Position numbers and translations under genes: made by a program. A DNA stretch of 64,000 bases from Chelativorans sp. ZYF759 (lineage in GTDB: Bacteria > Pseudomonadota > Alphaproteobacteria > Rhizobiales > Rhizobiaceae), in NCBI RefSeq assembly GCF_012911015.1, contig NZ_WVVV01000001.1, positions 761,304 to 825,303 of the forward strand. Reading direction: 5' to 3'. The notes beneath the pieces are model-generated. The model was not told the DNA's origin. It worked only from the letters and a program-made list of their open reading frames with translations, and made no database searches. Below are positions 1-9,329 of this stretch, one piece after another; the first letter of the stretch is position 1, and every line of letters begins with the position of its first letter.

Positions 1-687
1 GGGCTGAAGACGAAAGCCTTTCTCGAACGGCAAGGGTTTGCTGTCGAGGACCACCTGCTCACCTCGCGGGCCGAGGCCGACCGCTTCATGGCCGAGCATG
101 ATGTGAAGACCACACCGCAGGTCTTCGTCGGCGGCGAGCGGATCGGCGGCTACGACGACACCCGCGCGCATTTCGGGAAGCCTCTGCGCGGCAAGGACGA
201 GACGACCTACCAGCCGGTGATCGCGCTGTTCGGCGTGGCCTTCCTGATGGGCCTCGCGGTGAGCTGGGTCGCGTTCGGCACGATCTTCGACTTCCATGCG
301 ATCGAGTTCTTCATCGCCATCGCCATGTGCCTGCTTGGAATCCAGAAGCTTCAGGACGTTGAGAGCTTCTCCACCATGTTCCTGAACTACGACCTGCTCG
401 GCCGGCGCTACGTGCCCTACGCGTATTTCTATCCCTTCGGCGAGACGCTGGCGGGCGTGCTGATGCTGGCGGGAGCGCTCCTGTGGATCGCCTCGCCGGT
501 CGCGCTGTTCATCGGCACGGTTGGAGCGGTCTCGGTGTTCAAGGCGGTCTATATCGACGGGCGCAAGCTCAAATGCGCATGCGTCGGCGGCAACAGCAAT
601 GTGCCGCTCGGCTTCGTGTCGCTGACCGAAAACCTCATCATGATCGCCATGGCGATCTGGATGCCGCTGCGCATGGGCTGGATGTAG
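1..687 (+). CDS. Glutaredoxin-MauE/DoxX-like membrane fusion protein (5' partial)
   Basis: The reading frame is open from base 1, so the start lies outside the window. The visible N-terminal part resembles the C-terminal half of a glutaredoxin, with the TPQVFVGGERIGGYDD stretch containing the cis-Pro and the GG-D motif that bind glutathione. The rest is about four hydrophobic segments like MauE/DoxX redox-associated membrane proteins, with a CAC cysteine pair near the end (KCACVGG). Known family members pass disulfide electrons in the inner membrane. A role in thiol or metal-stress redox is inferred. The usual active-site CPYC would lie upstream of the window and cannot be checked. Confidence 0.75.
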   Translation, partial: GLKTKAFLERQGFAVEDHLLTSRAEADRFMAEHDVKTTPQVFVGGERIGGYDDTRAHFGKPLRGKDETTYQPVIALFGVAFLMGLAVSWVAFGTIFDFHAIEFFIAIAMCLLGIQKLQDVESFSTMFLNYDLLGRRYVPYAYFYPFGETLAGVLMLAGALLWIASPVALFIGTVGAVSVFKAVYIDGRKLKCACVGGNSNVPLGFVSLTENLIMIAMAIWMPLRMGWM

Positions 688-733
688 TTGGGAACATACG
701 GCGACGCGCCCGAAATACTCAGTTTTTCGATCT

Positions 734-747
734 TTAACCTGCATCAA
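734..747. promoter_or_regulatory. FNR/FixK-like box 1
   Basis: TTAACCTGCATCAA fits TTRAY-N4-RTYAA. It ends 60 bp before the DUF2934 start at 808. It belongs to a set of similar boxes across the cargo. Confidence 0.5.
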
Positions 748-807
748 CGATCGCTCGTCGCTCCGCGGCAATCCTGTGGGCGTCCCGCAGTGCCCTACAA
801 TGGAGCG

Positions 808-1017
808 ATGGCAATGTCAGAGACTGAAACTGCACCGACAGGCGAGCTGGTCCACGTCAGAATCGAGCAACGGGCCTACCAGATTTGGGAGGACGAAGGC
901 TGCCCAACCGGCTGCGAACTCGACCATTGGCTGCGTGCCGAGTCGGAGATTGCCGCAGGAGAAGCAGCACCTGAGCTGGAAGCAGTGGAGAGTGCGGGTT
1001 CCAAGAAAAAGACCTGA
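808..1017 (+). CDS. DUF2934 domain protein
   Basis: A 69-aa protein whose core (RIEQRAYQIWEDEGCPTG, then DHWLRAE) matches the DUF2934 pattern of an aromatic-rich helix, a G-P/T-G turn and an HW-RAE helix. The function of the family is unknown. ATG at 808 is the first sensible start. A second ATG at 814 has better spacing from the GGAG at 802-805 and may be the real one. An FNR-like box lies upstream, so it is probably part of the low-oxygen regulon. Confidence 0.7.
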   Translation: MAMSETETAPTGELVHVRIEQRAYQIWEDEGCPTGCELDHWLRAESEIAAGEAAPELEAVESAGSKKKT

Positions 1018-1165
1018 GACGTGCGGCCCACGCCGAGAACTTCGCCGCTTTCAATTCTTCGGCTGAAGGGGAACTTGTTCCCGTCGACGAGTGGCCGGCA
1101 CACGATGAGGCGTGCGCGGCCGCTCATAAGTCAGCGCGCGAACCAGATCGAATCGGGGATGCCAA

Positions 1166-2857
1166 GTGAACTTCTTCGAGCGCTCCGTGCGCCGTGCACG
1201 GATCGCCTATTTCTCAATGGAGATCGCGCTGCGGCCGGAGGTCCACACCTACAGCGGCGGGCTGGGCGTTCTGGCCGGCGATACCGCCCGAACCGCCGCC
1301 GATCTGGACCTGCCGATGGTCTTCGTAACTCTGCTGAGCAAGCAGGGCTATGTCCATCAGGAGATCTCGTCCGACGGCGCGCAGGCAAACCGACCCGATC
1401 CTTGGTCGCCTGCGGACTGGGCAGAACCTCTCCCGAACATGGTCGCCGTGCGGATTGCCGGACGGGACGTGTGGATTCGGCCTTGGCTCTATCGTGTTGA
1501 ATGCCCGCTTGGCCACGCGATCCCGGTCCTGTTGCTCGATACCGACCTGCAAGAAAATGAGCCGGCAGACAGGCGCATCACCGATGTTCTTTACGGCGGT
1601 GACGACGCGTATCGCCTGAAGCAAGAGATCGTCCTGGGAATCGGCGGCCAGCTTATCCTCCGGGCGCTGGGTTTCGAGATCGAGAAATTCCACCTTAACG
1701 AGGGCCACGCTGCGCTGTTGACTTTGCCGCTCTTGCGGGAGGCAGCACTACGCGACGGCGATCAATCATCGTCTTCGCTGCGATATGATACCGGCGCAGT
1801 CCGTCGACGCTGCGTCTTCACGACCCATACGCCCGTCGATGCCGGCTTCGACAGGTTCGACTACGACCTTGTGCGTGACACCCTTGGCGACTACGTCGAA
1901 CTCGAAACGCTCAAGGCATTGGCCGGCCCGGCGCGTCTGAACATGACTCAACTTGCGCTCAACCTCAGCGGCTATGTGAACGGCGTCGCGCGGCGTCATG
2001 CCGAAACCGCGCGCAAGATGTTCCCCGGTTATGAGATCAGCTCGATCACCAATGGGGTGCATGTCCACACATGGACGCACAGAGCTTTCGCCGACCTTCA
2101 CGCCAGCCGGTATCCCAACTGGGCCCATGAGCCGGAGATGCTGGCCTTTGCCGACCAGATGGACGACGCATCGGTCTGGACCGCTCATCAAAGTGCAAAG
2201 GCGGAGCTTATTGCGCACATAGCCGCAGCGAGCGGCACGCACCTTCGCGACGATCGCCCATTAATCGGTTACGCGCGCCGCATGACCGCCTACAAGCGGC
2301 CCGAACTGATCTTTTCCGACATCGAACGGTTGATCACGATCGCGGGAGAGCACCCTTTTCAGCTCGTCTTGGCGGGGCTCGCACATCCTGATGACAAGGG
2401 CGGCGCTGAGGCGATCGCTGCGTTCCACCGTCACATTCGACGTCTCGATGGTATCATCGAGATGGTCTTCCTTCCGGGTTATGACATGCAGCTCTCTGCC
2501 GCCCTCGTCGCGGGCTGCGACATCTGGCTCAATACGCCACTGCCTCCTCTCGAAGCGTCTGGCACGAGCGGCATGAAAGCGGCGTTGAACGGCGTCCTGA
2601 ACCTCAGCGTGCTCGATGGATGGTGGCTGGAAGGCTGTGTCGACGGGGTGACGGGCTGGTCGATCGAAGGATCACCGCCCGGCACAGGCGATGGTTCGGC
2701 ACTCTATGCGAAATTGGAGGACGTGGTCCTGCCGCTCTACTACCGCGATCGATCGAGGTGGGTGTGGATGATGAAGCAGGCGATCAGCAAGATTGCTCCC
2801 TTGTTCAACAGCCACCGCATGATGAGCCGATACGTCACCGAGGCATATGCCCGCTAG
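1166..2857 (+). CDS. glgP: Alpha-glucan (glycogen) phosphorylase, short form
   Basis: A 563-aa GT35-family phosphorylase that releases glucose-1-phosphate from glycogen or maltodextrin using phosphate and PLP. Visible family features are the N-terminal IAYFSMEIAL and YSGGLGVLAGD blocks, the FHLNEGHAA block in the middle, and the PLP-lysine region GTSGMKAALNG near residue 475. It matches the short bacterial/archaeal type rather than the roughly 800-aa GlgP. The start is GTG behind a GGGGAT Shine-Dalgarno-like stretch. It saves one ATP per glucose compared with hydrolysis, which fits a fermentative cargo. The CBS-BON gene follows after 17 bp. Confidence 0.9.
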   Translation: MNFFERSVRRARIAYFSMEIALRPEVHTYSGGLGVLAGDTARTAADLDLPMVFVTLLSKQGYVHQEISSDGAQANRPDPWSPADWAEPLPNMVAVRIAGRDVWIRPWLYRVECPLGHAIPVLLLDTDLQENEPADRRITDVLYGGDDAYRLKQEIVLGIGGQLILRALGFEIEKFHLNEGHAALLTLPLLREAALRDGDQSSSSLRYDTGAVRRRCVFTTHTPVDAGFDRFDYDLVRDTLGDYVELETLKALAGPARLNMTQLALNLSGYVNGVARRHAETARKMFPGYEISSITNGVHVHTWTHRAFADLHASRYPNWAHEPEMLAFADQMDDASVWTAHQSAKAELIAHIAAASGTHLRDDRPLIGYARRMTAYKRPELIFSDIERLITIAGEHPFQLVLAGLAHPDDKGGAEAIAAFHRHIRRLDGIIEMVFLPGYDMQLSAALVAGCDIWLNTPLPPLEASGTSGMKAALNGVLNLSVLDGWWLEGCVDGVTGWSIEGSPPGTGDGSALYAKLEDVVLPLYYRDRSRWVWMMKQAISKIAPLFNSHRMMSRYVTEAYAR

Positions 2858-2874
2858 AGGAACCAGGCCATCCA

Positions 2875-3537
2875 ATGCAGGCGAAGGAGCTGATGACGAG
2901 GAACCTGACGACGGTGAGCCCGGACCATAGCGTTTGGCATGCGGCCCGCATCATGCTCGCGAAAGGCGTCAGCGGCCTCCCAGTCGTGGACGGCACCGGA
3001 GGGTTGGTCGGCATCATCACCGAGGGCGACCTGCTGCGGAGGTCCGAGCTTGGGACGGCGGGCCCGATTGGCGACAGGGCAGAGTGGGCCCAAGATTTGG
3101 CGCGCGACTACGTCAGAACCCGGAGCTGGAAAGTGGGTGACGTCATGTCTCCGGAAGTGATCACGATCGAGGAAGGCACTTCTGTCCAACAGATCGCGAC
3201 GATGCTGCGTGTGCATCGGATCAAGCGACTGCCAGTGTTGCGGAACGGCCGGCTCGTAGGCGTGGTCGGGCGGGCTGACCTGCTCAAGATCGTCTCGGCC
3301 GGAAAACCTGACTTAGAAGTCAAGGGGGACGAAGCGGCTCGCCGTGCGATCGTGGCGCGCCTTCAAGACGCCATCGTCTATTTGAGCCGGCAACCTGAGA
3401 TCGATGTTGCCGCAGGCCGAGTTCGTGTCACCGGCACGGTGCGATCGCCGGCCGAGCGGGATGCCATTCGACTGATCGTTGAGAGCGTCGCTGGACCAGG
3501 GTTCGAGGACCATCTGGAGATCGAGAGCGAGGAATGA
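2875..3537 (+). CDS. CBS-domain pair with C-terminal BON domain
   Basis: A 220-aa cytoplasmic protein. Two CBS motifs (about residues 1-60 and 90-145) show the repeated pattern of an M(T/S) head, SGLPVVD/KRLPVLR and LVGIIT/LVGVVG strands. The last 70 residues form a BON-like domain (ARLQDAI, then VRVTGTVRSPAERDAI). CBS pairs usually sense adenine nucleotides, so an energy-state sensor is plausible but inferred. The ATG at 2875 is chosen over a longer upstream frame because the CBS domain begins right there. Its last four bases overlap the next gene. Confidence 0.82.
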   Translation: MQAKELMTRNLTTVSPDHSVWHAARIMLAKGVSGLPVVDGTGGLVGIITEGDLLRRSELGTAGPIGDRAEWAQDLARDYVRTRSWKVGDVMSPEVITIEEGTSVQQIATMLRVHRIKRLPVLRNGRLVGVVGRADLLKIVSAGKPDLEVKGDEAARRAIVARLQDAIVYLSRQPEIDVAAGRVRVTGTVRSPAERDAIRLIVESVAGPGFEDHLEIESEE

Positions 3538-4544
3538 AGATCGCGGTGTTCGAGGCTGAGGACTGGGAGGAGGCAGCGTGCGCTGGCCTGCGTCCCGCGC
3601 ACGAGGTGCGTTGCACGCGCCAAGCGCTCACCAGGTCGACGGCAGGCGATTTCGCCGACGCGGAGGTGGTTAGTCCCTTCATCGCGTCGCGGATCGATGC
3701 CGATGTGCTCGAGAAGATGCCTGCTCTCAGATTCGTTGCAACCCGATCGACAGGGTATGACCACATCGATCTGGAGGCTTGCGATCGACGAGGGATCGTG
3801 GTGGCCAACGTCCCCGACTACGGCGATTCCACGGTCGCGGAGCATGCTTTCGCGTTGCTTCTCGCACTGGCTCGCAACATCGTCGAGAGCGCCGACCATA
3901 CGCGTAGGGGAGGCTTCTCTATGGCGCGGACGCGAGGCTTCGAGCTTCGTGGCAAGGTCATGGGCGTAATCGGCACGGGCCGAATTGGGCGTCGTGCCAT
4001 CGAGATCGCAAGTGGCTTCGGCATGACCGTTCTCGCCCATGACCGCCGTGAGGACCGGGAGGCAGCCGCTCGGCTGGCGTTTTCCTACGGCTCGCTGAGT
4101 GAGGTGCTGGAGCAGTCTGACGTCATTTCCCTTCACGTGCCGTCGTCGCCCGGAACTGTCGGCCTCATCGGAGATGCGGCCTTCGCTGCGATGAAGGAGG
4201 GAGCGATCCTGATCAATACGTCGCGTGGAAATGTCGTCGACACCGAGGCGCTCGTGCGGGCCTTAGTCGAGGGAAAGCTGCGCGCGGCGGGGCTCGATGT
4301 CTTGCCGCAGGAGCCTCTGATACGCGAGGAAGCAGAGATATTCCGTCAGCAAAGAACTCTCGACGCCCCAGACCTCAAGGCGCTGGTAGCGAACCATGTG
4401 TTGCTGCGGTTTCCGAACGTCCTCGTCACGCCACACAATGCTTACAACACGGACCAGGCGCTTCGCCGGATCATCGACACGACCCTGGCGAACATCACGT
4501 CCTTCGCTGCGGGCAACGCCACGAACATCGTGGAGGGCAGGTAG
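3534..4544 (+). CDS. D-isomer-specific 2-hydroxyacid dehydrogenase (D-lactate dehydrogenase-like)
   Basis: A 336-aa NAD-dependent dehydrogenase, most like LdhA-type D-lactate dehydrogenases. It shows the Rossmann motif GVIGTGRIGRRAIEIA and the catalytic triad in order: Arg in NTSRGNVVD, Glu in PQEPL, and His in VTPHNAYNT. It would reduce pyruvate to D-lactate and regenerate NAD+ when respiration is limited; the exact substrate is inferred. The ATG overlaps the stop of the CBS-BON gene (ATGA), implying coupled translation and one operon with glgP. Confidence 0.85.
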   Translation: MKIAVFEAEDWEEAACAGLRPAHEVRCTRQALTRSTAGDFADAEVVSPFIASRIDADVLEKMPALRFVATRSTGYDHIDLEACDRRGIVVANVPDYGDSTVAEHAFALLLALARNIVESADHTRRGGFSMARTRGFELRGKVMGVIGTGRIGRRAIEIASGFGMTVLAHDRREDREAAARLAFSYGSLSEVLEQSDVISLHVPSSPGTVGLIGDAAFAAMKEGAILINTSRGNVVDTEALVRALVEGKLRAAGLDVLPQEPLIREEAEIFRQQRTLDAPDLKALVANHVLLRFPNVLVTPHNAYNTDQALRRIIDTTLANITSFAAGNATNIVEGR

Positions 4545-4594
4545 CGTGGCGGCCGGAACCCGTCACCGCAAGGGAGCCGACCGGATGGGACGCC

Positions 4595-5272
4595 ATGTGT
4601 CTCTCCGCCACGGTTAGCTACGCCGCCGCTGCGATCCTCGTCCCTTCCGGCACCGTCGCAACGGTTTTGGCGTGGACCGGAGATCGCCGCTATCTGATGC
4701 TCGCGATCCTGCCACTTCTGTTCGGGCTGCAACAATGGGCCGAAGGGATGGTCTGGGACGCCGGAGCAGATGGGCATACTGACCATGTCGAGCAATACTC
4801 GTTCGTCTATATGTTCTTCGCCTGGATCGTTTGGCCTATCTGGATTCCCATGTCGGCCTACTTCCTGGAGAGCGGCAGCCGAAGCGCCCTCATCCTGTTG
4901 TTTGTGATCGCCGGAGCGATGCTGGGCGGCCTTCAATTCGTCCCCTACTTCACACATGAGGGATGGCTGTCGACGTCGTTCCTTGCCTGGGCGGTTCGAT
5001 ATGAAGACATAAACCTACTCGACGCGATCGTGTCGCGAGTGGTGACATACGGGATCTATCTCGCCGTCATCATTGCGCCGTTTCTGGTGGTTCGCGATCG
5101 AGCCGTAAAGATATTCGGACTGCTGACAGGCGGCGTCGTGGTGATCACCTACCTGTTCTTTTCCTACGCCTACATCTCCGTCTTCTGCTTTGGCGGCGCG
5201 CTGATCTCGACCTATTTGCTGGCGCTGATCTGGTGGAGGCGATCGGGTCGAACGACTGTGCTCAGCGCATAG
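4595..5272 (+). CDS. DUF6629-like integral membrane protein
   Basis: A 225-aa protein with about seven hydrophobic helices. It begins MCLSATVSYAAAA, the signature start of DUF6629-like proteins, and contains the conserved-looking LFGLQQWAEG in the second helix. The function is unknown. It lies 50 bp after the dehydrogenase on the same strand behind an AGGGAG Shine-Dalgarno-like stretch, so it may be the last gene of the glgP operon. Confidence 0.7.
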   Translation: MCLSATVSYAAAAILVPSGTVATVLAWTGDRRYLMLAILPLLFGLQQWAEGMVWDAGADGHTDHVEQYSFVYMFFAWIVWPIWIPMSAYFLESGSRSALILLFVIAGAMLGGLQFVPYFTHEGWLSTSFLAWAVRYEDINLLDAIVSRVVTYGIYLAVIIAPFLVVRDRAVKIFGLLTGGVVVITYLFFSYAYISVFCFGGALISTYLLALIWWRRSGRTTVLSA

Positions 5273-5290
5273 GCGTTCGGCCAGATGGCG

Positions 5291-6331
5291 TCAAACAAGG
5301 CCGCGACCGATGCCCAACGCGGCGTTGGTGCGGGCGATCGAGTCCGCAGCCTTCGGTGCGGGTGCCGCGAGCGCGCGGATGGCGTCGATCGTGTCTGGAA
5401 TGACGATCGCCTGATTGTCGACCATATAGGCGTAGAACAGTTCGTCCCCTTGAACCTTGAGCATGTCGTCCCACAGGGCGACCTCGTAGAGGCTGTCATG
5501 CGGCCGGCCGAGATCGGCCATGAGTTCCTTGACGGTGTTGAGTGCCGTGAGGCCATCGGAGGTGCGGATCAGGGCGATGCGAGGCGATGTCCGAAACGCG
5601 TCGAGCACCTCGTCCTTCGTCGCGGCTCGCGTCAACTGAACGGACCAGTAATGCAGATGCGCGAGCGTCTGGGGCACCTTGACCGCCATGGTGACGACGT
5701 CGAGGTCGGGATCGACGCTTTGGGCATCCGGGCCTTGGTGGCTGGGAATGTCCGGTTCGGGGACAAGCGTGTTCATGATGCCGCCCTCATGGCTCTCCCA
5801 AGGATCGGTGGCGCGCCGCAGAAGCGTGCCGCGTGCCCGTTTCAGAAGGCCGGCCGTCTTCAGCGCTGTAAGGGTCCGCACGATCGAGGTGGTGTTGCAG
5901 GACACCACGCGGGTCGACGAGCGGCCGATCGCGCCGTCGAAGGACACTTCGGCGACGAAGGAGTGGCCCGTCACGTCGTGCTTTTCCCCACCGTGAACGA
6001 TGAACTTGATCTCGCGGGCTCGATATGTCTCGACATTCTTAGCGGCAACGCGCTTGGGTGTGCAGTCCACGACGACGTCGGCTTGCTTGAGAAGGTCGTC
6101 CAGCGTGCCGGTCACCGTCACGCCGGCCTCGGTCATCGACCTAGTGTGTTCCGGCGTAGCGCCATAAAGCGCGATCCCTTTCGGCCCGAGCGGGCGAAGG
6201 CGCCAGTCCGTCACGATGTCGGCCACGCCGGCCAGCACCATGTCGTCCTGCGCGAGAACGGCATCGGCTACGCGCTTTCCGATGACACCATAGCCGTTGA
6301 TGGCGACGCGGATTGGGGTCCTCTGGTTCAT
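5291..6331 (-). CDS. gap: Type II (archaeal-type) glyceraldehyde-3-phosphate dehydrogenase
   Basis: A 346-aa protein of the type II GAPDH family typical of archaea and distinct from bacterial GapA. Evidence is the NAD(P)-binding start IRVAINGYGVIGKRVADAV, the VVDCTPKRVAAKN block, the catalytic cysteine in SCNTTSIVRTL near residue 145, and the HEGGIMNT stretch. It oxidises glyceraldehyde-3-phosphate with phosphate in glycolysis, and type II enzymes often use both NAD and NADP. An FNR-like box lies 71 bp upstream and is shared with the divergent gene at 6479. Horizontal acquisition is likely. It could process the GAP made by the phosphoketolase encoded nearby. Confidence 0.9.
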   Translation of the reverse strand: MNQRTPIRVAINGYGVIGKRVADAVLAQDDMVLAGVADIVTDWRLRPLGPKGIALYGATPEHTRSMTEAGVTVTGTLDDLLKQADVVVDCTPKRVAAKNVETYRAREIKFIVHGGEKHDVTGHSFVAEVSFDGAIGRSSTRVVSCNTTSIVRTLTALKTAGLLKRARGTLLRRATDPWESHEGGIMNTLVPEPDIPSHQGPDAQSVDPDLDVVTMAVKVPQTLAHLHYWSVQLTRAATKDEVLDAFRTSPRIALIRTSDGLTALNTVKELMADLGRPHDSLYEVALWDDMLKVQGDELFYAYMVDNQAIVIPDTIDAIRALAAPAPKAADSIARTNAALGIGRGLV

Positions 6332-6402
6332 GACGGCGACCTTCCTCGGACTGGTATTCGACTGATCCTCGCCGAGTGTCCCAGCGGGCAGGCGTCGCTT
6401 CC

Positions 6403-6416
6403 TTGATCGAGGTTAA
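6403..6416. promoter_or_regulatory. FNR/FixK-like box 2 (divergent)
   Basis: TTGATCGAGGTTAA lies between the divergent type II GAPDH gene (71 bp away) and the membrane-protein gene at 6479 (62 bp away). The same 14-mer recurs at 18388. Confidence 0.6.
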
Positions 6417-6478
6417 GGACGCAAACAGCACCGAGGCCGTTGATGCCCCGTTAGTTCCCCATTCTTCTGGAGACAAAC

Positions 6479-6901
6479 ATGCAAACGATACAGAACCGCC
6501 TCAGCGGCGGGCTTCTCACAATCCTGGGCGTGCTGGCCTTCGGAACCGGCATCTACTTTCTGGGCATCCGTCCCACACTGCTTCCCGAGGACATACGGTT
6601 CACCGGCATCGACGAGGCTACGTTGCCGCAGCCGTTTCTCGACTGGCTCGGGATCGTTTTCCGAACCTGGGGCGGATTCATCACCGGCTTTGCGATCGTC
6701 ATTACCGGAATCGGCGTGGCGACGTTTTCAGGGGACGCCAAGTGGCTGCGATACGGCACGGCAGCGGGTATCCTTGTGGCCTTCGGACGGTTTGCCTACA
6801 GCAATGTGGTGATCAGCGGCGACTATCTGATCTTCATAGCGTCGATGTTCATCGTAGCGCTGATAGCCGCTGGTCTCTTGCTCTGGAAGCCTGGTCCGTA
6901 G
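6479..6901 (+). CDS. Small four-helix membrane protein, unknown
   Basis: A 140-aa protein with about four transmembrane helices and no recognised catalytic motif. ATG is preceded by CTGGAGACAAAC, a clear Shine-Dalgarno sequence. An FNR-like box lies 62 bp upstream. The family was not recognised; DUF4345-like proteins have a similar layout, but no match could be confirmed. Confidence 0.6.
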   Translation: MQTIQNRLSGGLLTILGVLAFGTGIYFLGIRPTLLPEDIRFTGIDEATLPQPFLDWLGIVFRTWGGFITGFAIVITGIGVATFSGDAKWLRYGTAAGILVAFGRFAYSNVVISGDYLIFIASMFIVALIAAGLLLWKPGP

Positions 6902-6950
6902 CGAAAGGGGATCGGGCATCGAGCCGTTCAAAGGACGTTGAGCCGCAAGC

Positions 6951-7980
6951 ATGGGAAATGCTCCAGCACAAGTCCTGGTCATCGCCGGATACGGGCATGT
7001 CGGAAAGCTGATCGCTCGGGAGCTGCTCGCAAAGCCTGAACTGGGCGTTTGGCTGGCCGGAAGAAACCGGGAGAAGGTGACGCAGGCGGCCGCGGCACTG
7101 GGATGCGATGCAGCGGTCGTCGACATTGCCGCGCGCGACACCTGGGAGCCCGCCGTTGCCGAGGCCAGCGTCGTCGTCATGTGCATCGATGCGCCAGACA
7201 ACAGCTTTGCCGCCCATGTCCTGTCGAAAGGGGAAGCGATATGTCGACATCTCCGCAAATCAGGCCGTGATTGAGAACGTCGAGTTGCTTGACGGTCTTG
7301 CACGGTCCTCGGACGGCAGCGCAATCGTGTCGGTCGGCTTCGCGCCCGGACTGACCAACCTGATGGTCAAGAAAGCTGTCTCGCAGATGGATTACGCCGA
7401 GACGGCCAGGATCGGCGTCCTGCTCGGGCTCGGCGATACGCATGGCGAGGCGGCCATTCTCTGGACGCTGAGCAACGCGAGCGATCCGAACATGCCTGAT
7501 CGAACTCCGGCCTATATCCGCTTTGGCGACGATCGAAAGGCTTCGATCGCCTATCCGTTTCCCTTCTCAGATCAATATGCGGTGCGTCGGACGCTCGGTC
7601 TCTCCGAGGCGACAACGTTCCTGTCCTTGGGCAGCGATGTCCTGACGAAGCTCGCATTCCGTGGCGCCCCGCTCCTTCGATGTCGTCACGGCGCGCAAAG
7701 GGCTATGGCAGCGATCCTTTCGCGCCTGCGATTCGGCTCCGACAGGGCTGTACTAGCCGTGGAGGTTTCCGGCCGCGTGGGAGGCCGGCCGGGATCGGTT
7801 GGGATCATATGCGAGGGCCGCCGGGAGGCCGAGATCACCGCCAGTGTCGCGGCACTTGTCGTCCGCAGGCTAATGGAGATGGAGGCGCAGCCGGGCGTGC
7901 ATCATATCGACGAGATTATGGATGCCGATGCCGTTTTCGCGGAGCTTGCATCTCGCGGTGTTGCCGTCACCGTTCGATAG
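6951..7980 (+). pseudogene. Saccharopine dehydrogenase-like NAD(P)-binding protein, frameshifted
   Basis: Two overlapping frames together give one protein of about 342 aa. The first frame (6951 onward) has a Rossmann start VLVIAGYGHVGKLIARELL and runs to about FAAHVLSKG. The second frame continues RYVDISANQAVIENVELLD to the stop at 7980, with the GFAPGLTNLM motif typical of saccharopine-dehydrogenase-like proteins. The join falls in the AAAGGGG run near 7228-7234, and removing one G restores a single frame. Either the gene is broken or the run contains a sequencing error. The substrate is unknown. Confidence 0.75.
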
Positions 7981-8002
7981 CCGGTCCGGGATCAATCGCT
8001 TC

Positions 8003-9289
8003 TTATGAGCCGAGGACTCCGGGGGAACCCGGCCAATCGAAATGGGGCAACGTCAGGAACGCGGCATAGCCGACCCCGCCGGCGAGAAGCGTTGCGACGA
8101 CGATCGGAAGCCAGAAGCGCACCGGACCTGTCGCGGCCGCGACGACGAGCCGACCAAGTGCGTTCGTGGTGAGCGCGAGAAGAACGGCGTGGCCGACCGC
8201 CTCGAGATGTGCGGCGTCCCCGAGCAGGCGCAACGCGCTCAGCACCGCAACGTCAACTTCGAAGATGCCCGAGATCGCTGAGGTCGCCACCATCCCGCTT
8301 GTGCTGCCCATGGCCAGAACGGCGCTTATCGTGGAGACGATGGCAAAGAACAGAGCGAAGACCATGAGCGCCGGCAGGTCGAACGGATTGCGAAGCACCT
8401 GAGAAGCGTCGCCCTCGAGCCTGCCCCGCATGAGGAAGAAGACACCGCATGCGGCAAAGACGGTGACGGCGGCGAGGATGGCGAGGCCCGCCACGCCGAG
8501 CACGGCCGGCGCAACGATGATGACGATGCCGGTGACCCGCAACACGGATACGCCGGCAGCCAGGGTGGCCGCTCCGGCGAGCGGCCAAGGGTTTGCGCCG
8601 CCCGCGGCGGTGCGAGCAAGAGCAACGGTCACGGCTGTTGACGAGACGACGGCCCCTGCCATCCCTCCGACAAGAACGCCTCGGGTGGTGCCAAACAGCC
8701 GAACCGCGATGTAGCCGAGGAAGGAGATTGCCGCGGTCAGAACCGTGAAGAGCCAAACCTGATAAGGATTGAAGCCGCCCCAGGGATCGATCGCGCGGGC
8801 GGGCAGCATCGGCAGGATGATGGCCGTCATCACGGCGAGCACCATTGCCGAGCGCAGCTCAACCCAGGACAATCTTCGCAGAAGGCCGTGGAGCGCGTCC
8901 CGGCTGGCGAGAAGCGCCGCCAGCGCCGCCCCGCCCGCGGCCGCCGCCCGTTGGTCTCCGGCAACCGCCAGCGCGCCAAGCATGAACACGGCAAGACCGG
9001 CGATGATGCCGGTGACGCTGAACGTCTCGTCACGTAGGGCCTCGCGCGTCTTATACCAGGCAAAGACGGCGGTGAAGGCGAGAAGACCGGCGATCAGCAC
9101 TGCGGAGGAGTCCAGGCTGATCGCGAGCGCGGCGACGACGCCACCGAGTAGCCCGGAAATCCCGTAGGTCCGGATGCCTGCGGTGCGTCCTCCCTCGTCG
9201 GTTTCGCGGTCGCGCCAGCCGCGTTCGAGGCCGACGAGCAGGCCGATCGCGAGCGCAAGTCCGAGACTGAGGATCAAATTGGCCATCAA
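8003..9289 (-). CDS. MgtC/SapB N-terminal plus DUF4010 membrane protein
   Basis: A 428-aa polytopic membrane protein with 11-13 hydrophobic segments. The N-terminus carries the MgtC/SapB signature (AIGLLVGLERGWRDR, then AGIRTYGISGLLGG). The rest resembles DUF4010, with an ALTTNALGR stretch near the C-terminus. The function is not established; MgtC relatives are linked to magnesium limitation and stress. It is the last gene of the minus-strand copB operon, 40 bp after the cytochrome b gene. Confidence 0.8.
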   Translation of the reverse strand: MMANLILSLGLALAIGLLVGLERGWRDRETDEGGRTAGIRTYGISGLLGGVVAALAISLDSSAVLIAGLLAFTAVFAWYKTREALRDETFSVTGIIAGLAVFMLGALAVAGDQRAAAAGGAALAALLASRDALHGLLRRLSWVELRSAMVLAVMTAIILPMLPARAIDPWGGFNPYQVWLFTVLTAAISFLGYIAVRLFGTTRGVLVGGMAGAVVSSTAVTVALARTAAGGANPWPLAGAATLAAGVSVLRVTGIVIIVAPAVLGVAGLAILAAVTVFAACGVFFLMRGRLEGDASQVLRNPFDLPALMVFALFFAIVSTISAVLAMGSTSGMVATSAISGIFEVDVAVLSALRLLGDAAHLEAVGHAVLLALTTNALGRLVVAAATGPVRFWLPIVVATLLAGGVGYAAFLTLPHFDWPGSPGVLGS

Positions 9290-9329
9290 TCGCGCCGTCT
9301 GTCGCCGGCATCGAGCGTCCGGGGCTGGA

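Noticed and set aside
2257-2275. TTAATCGGTTA in glgP as an extra FNR-like box
   Set aside because: Inside a coding region and lacks the second half-site.
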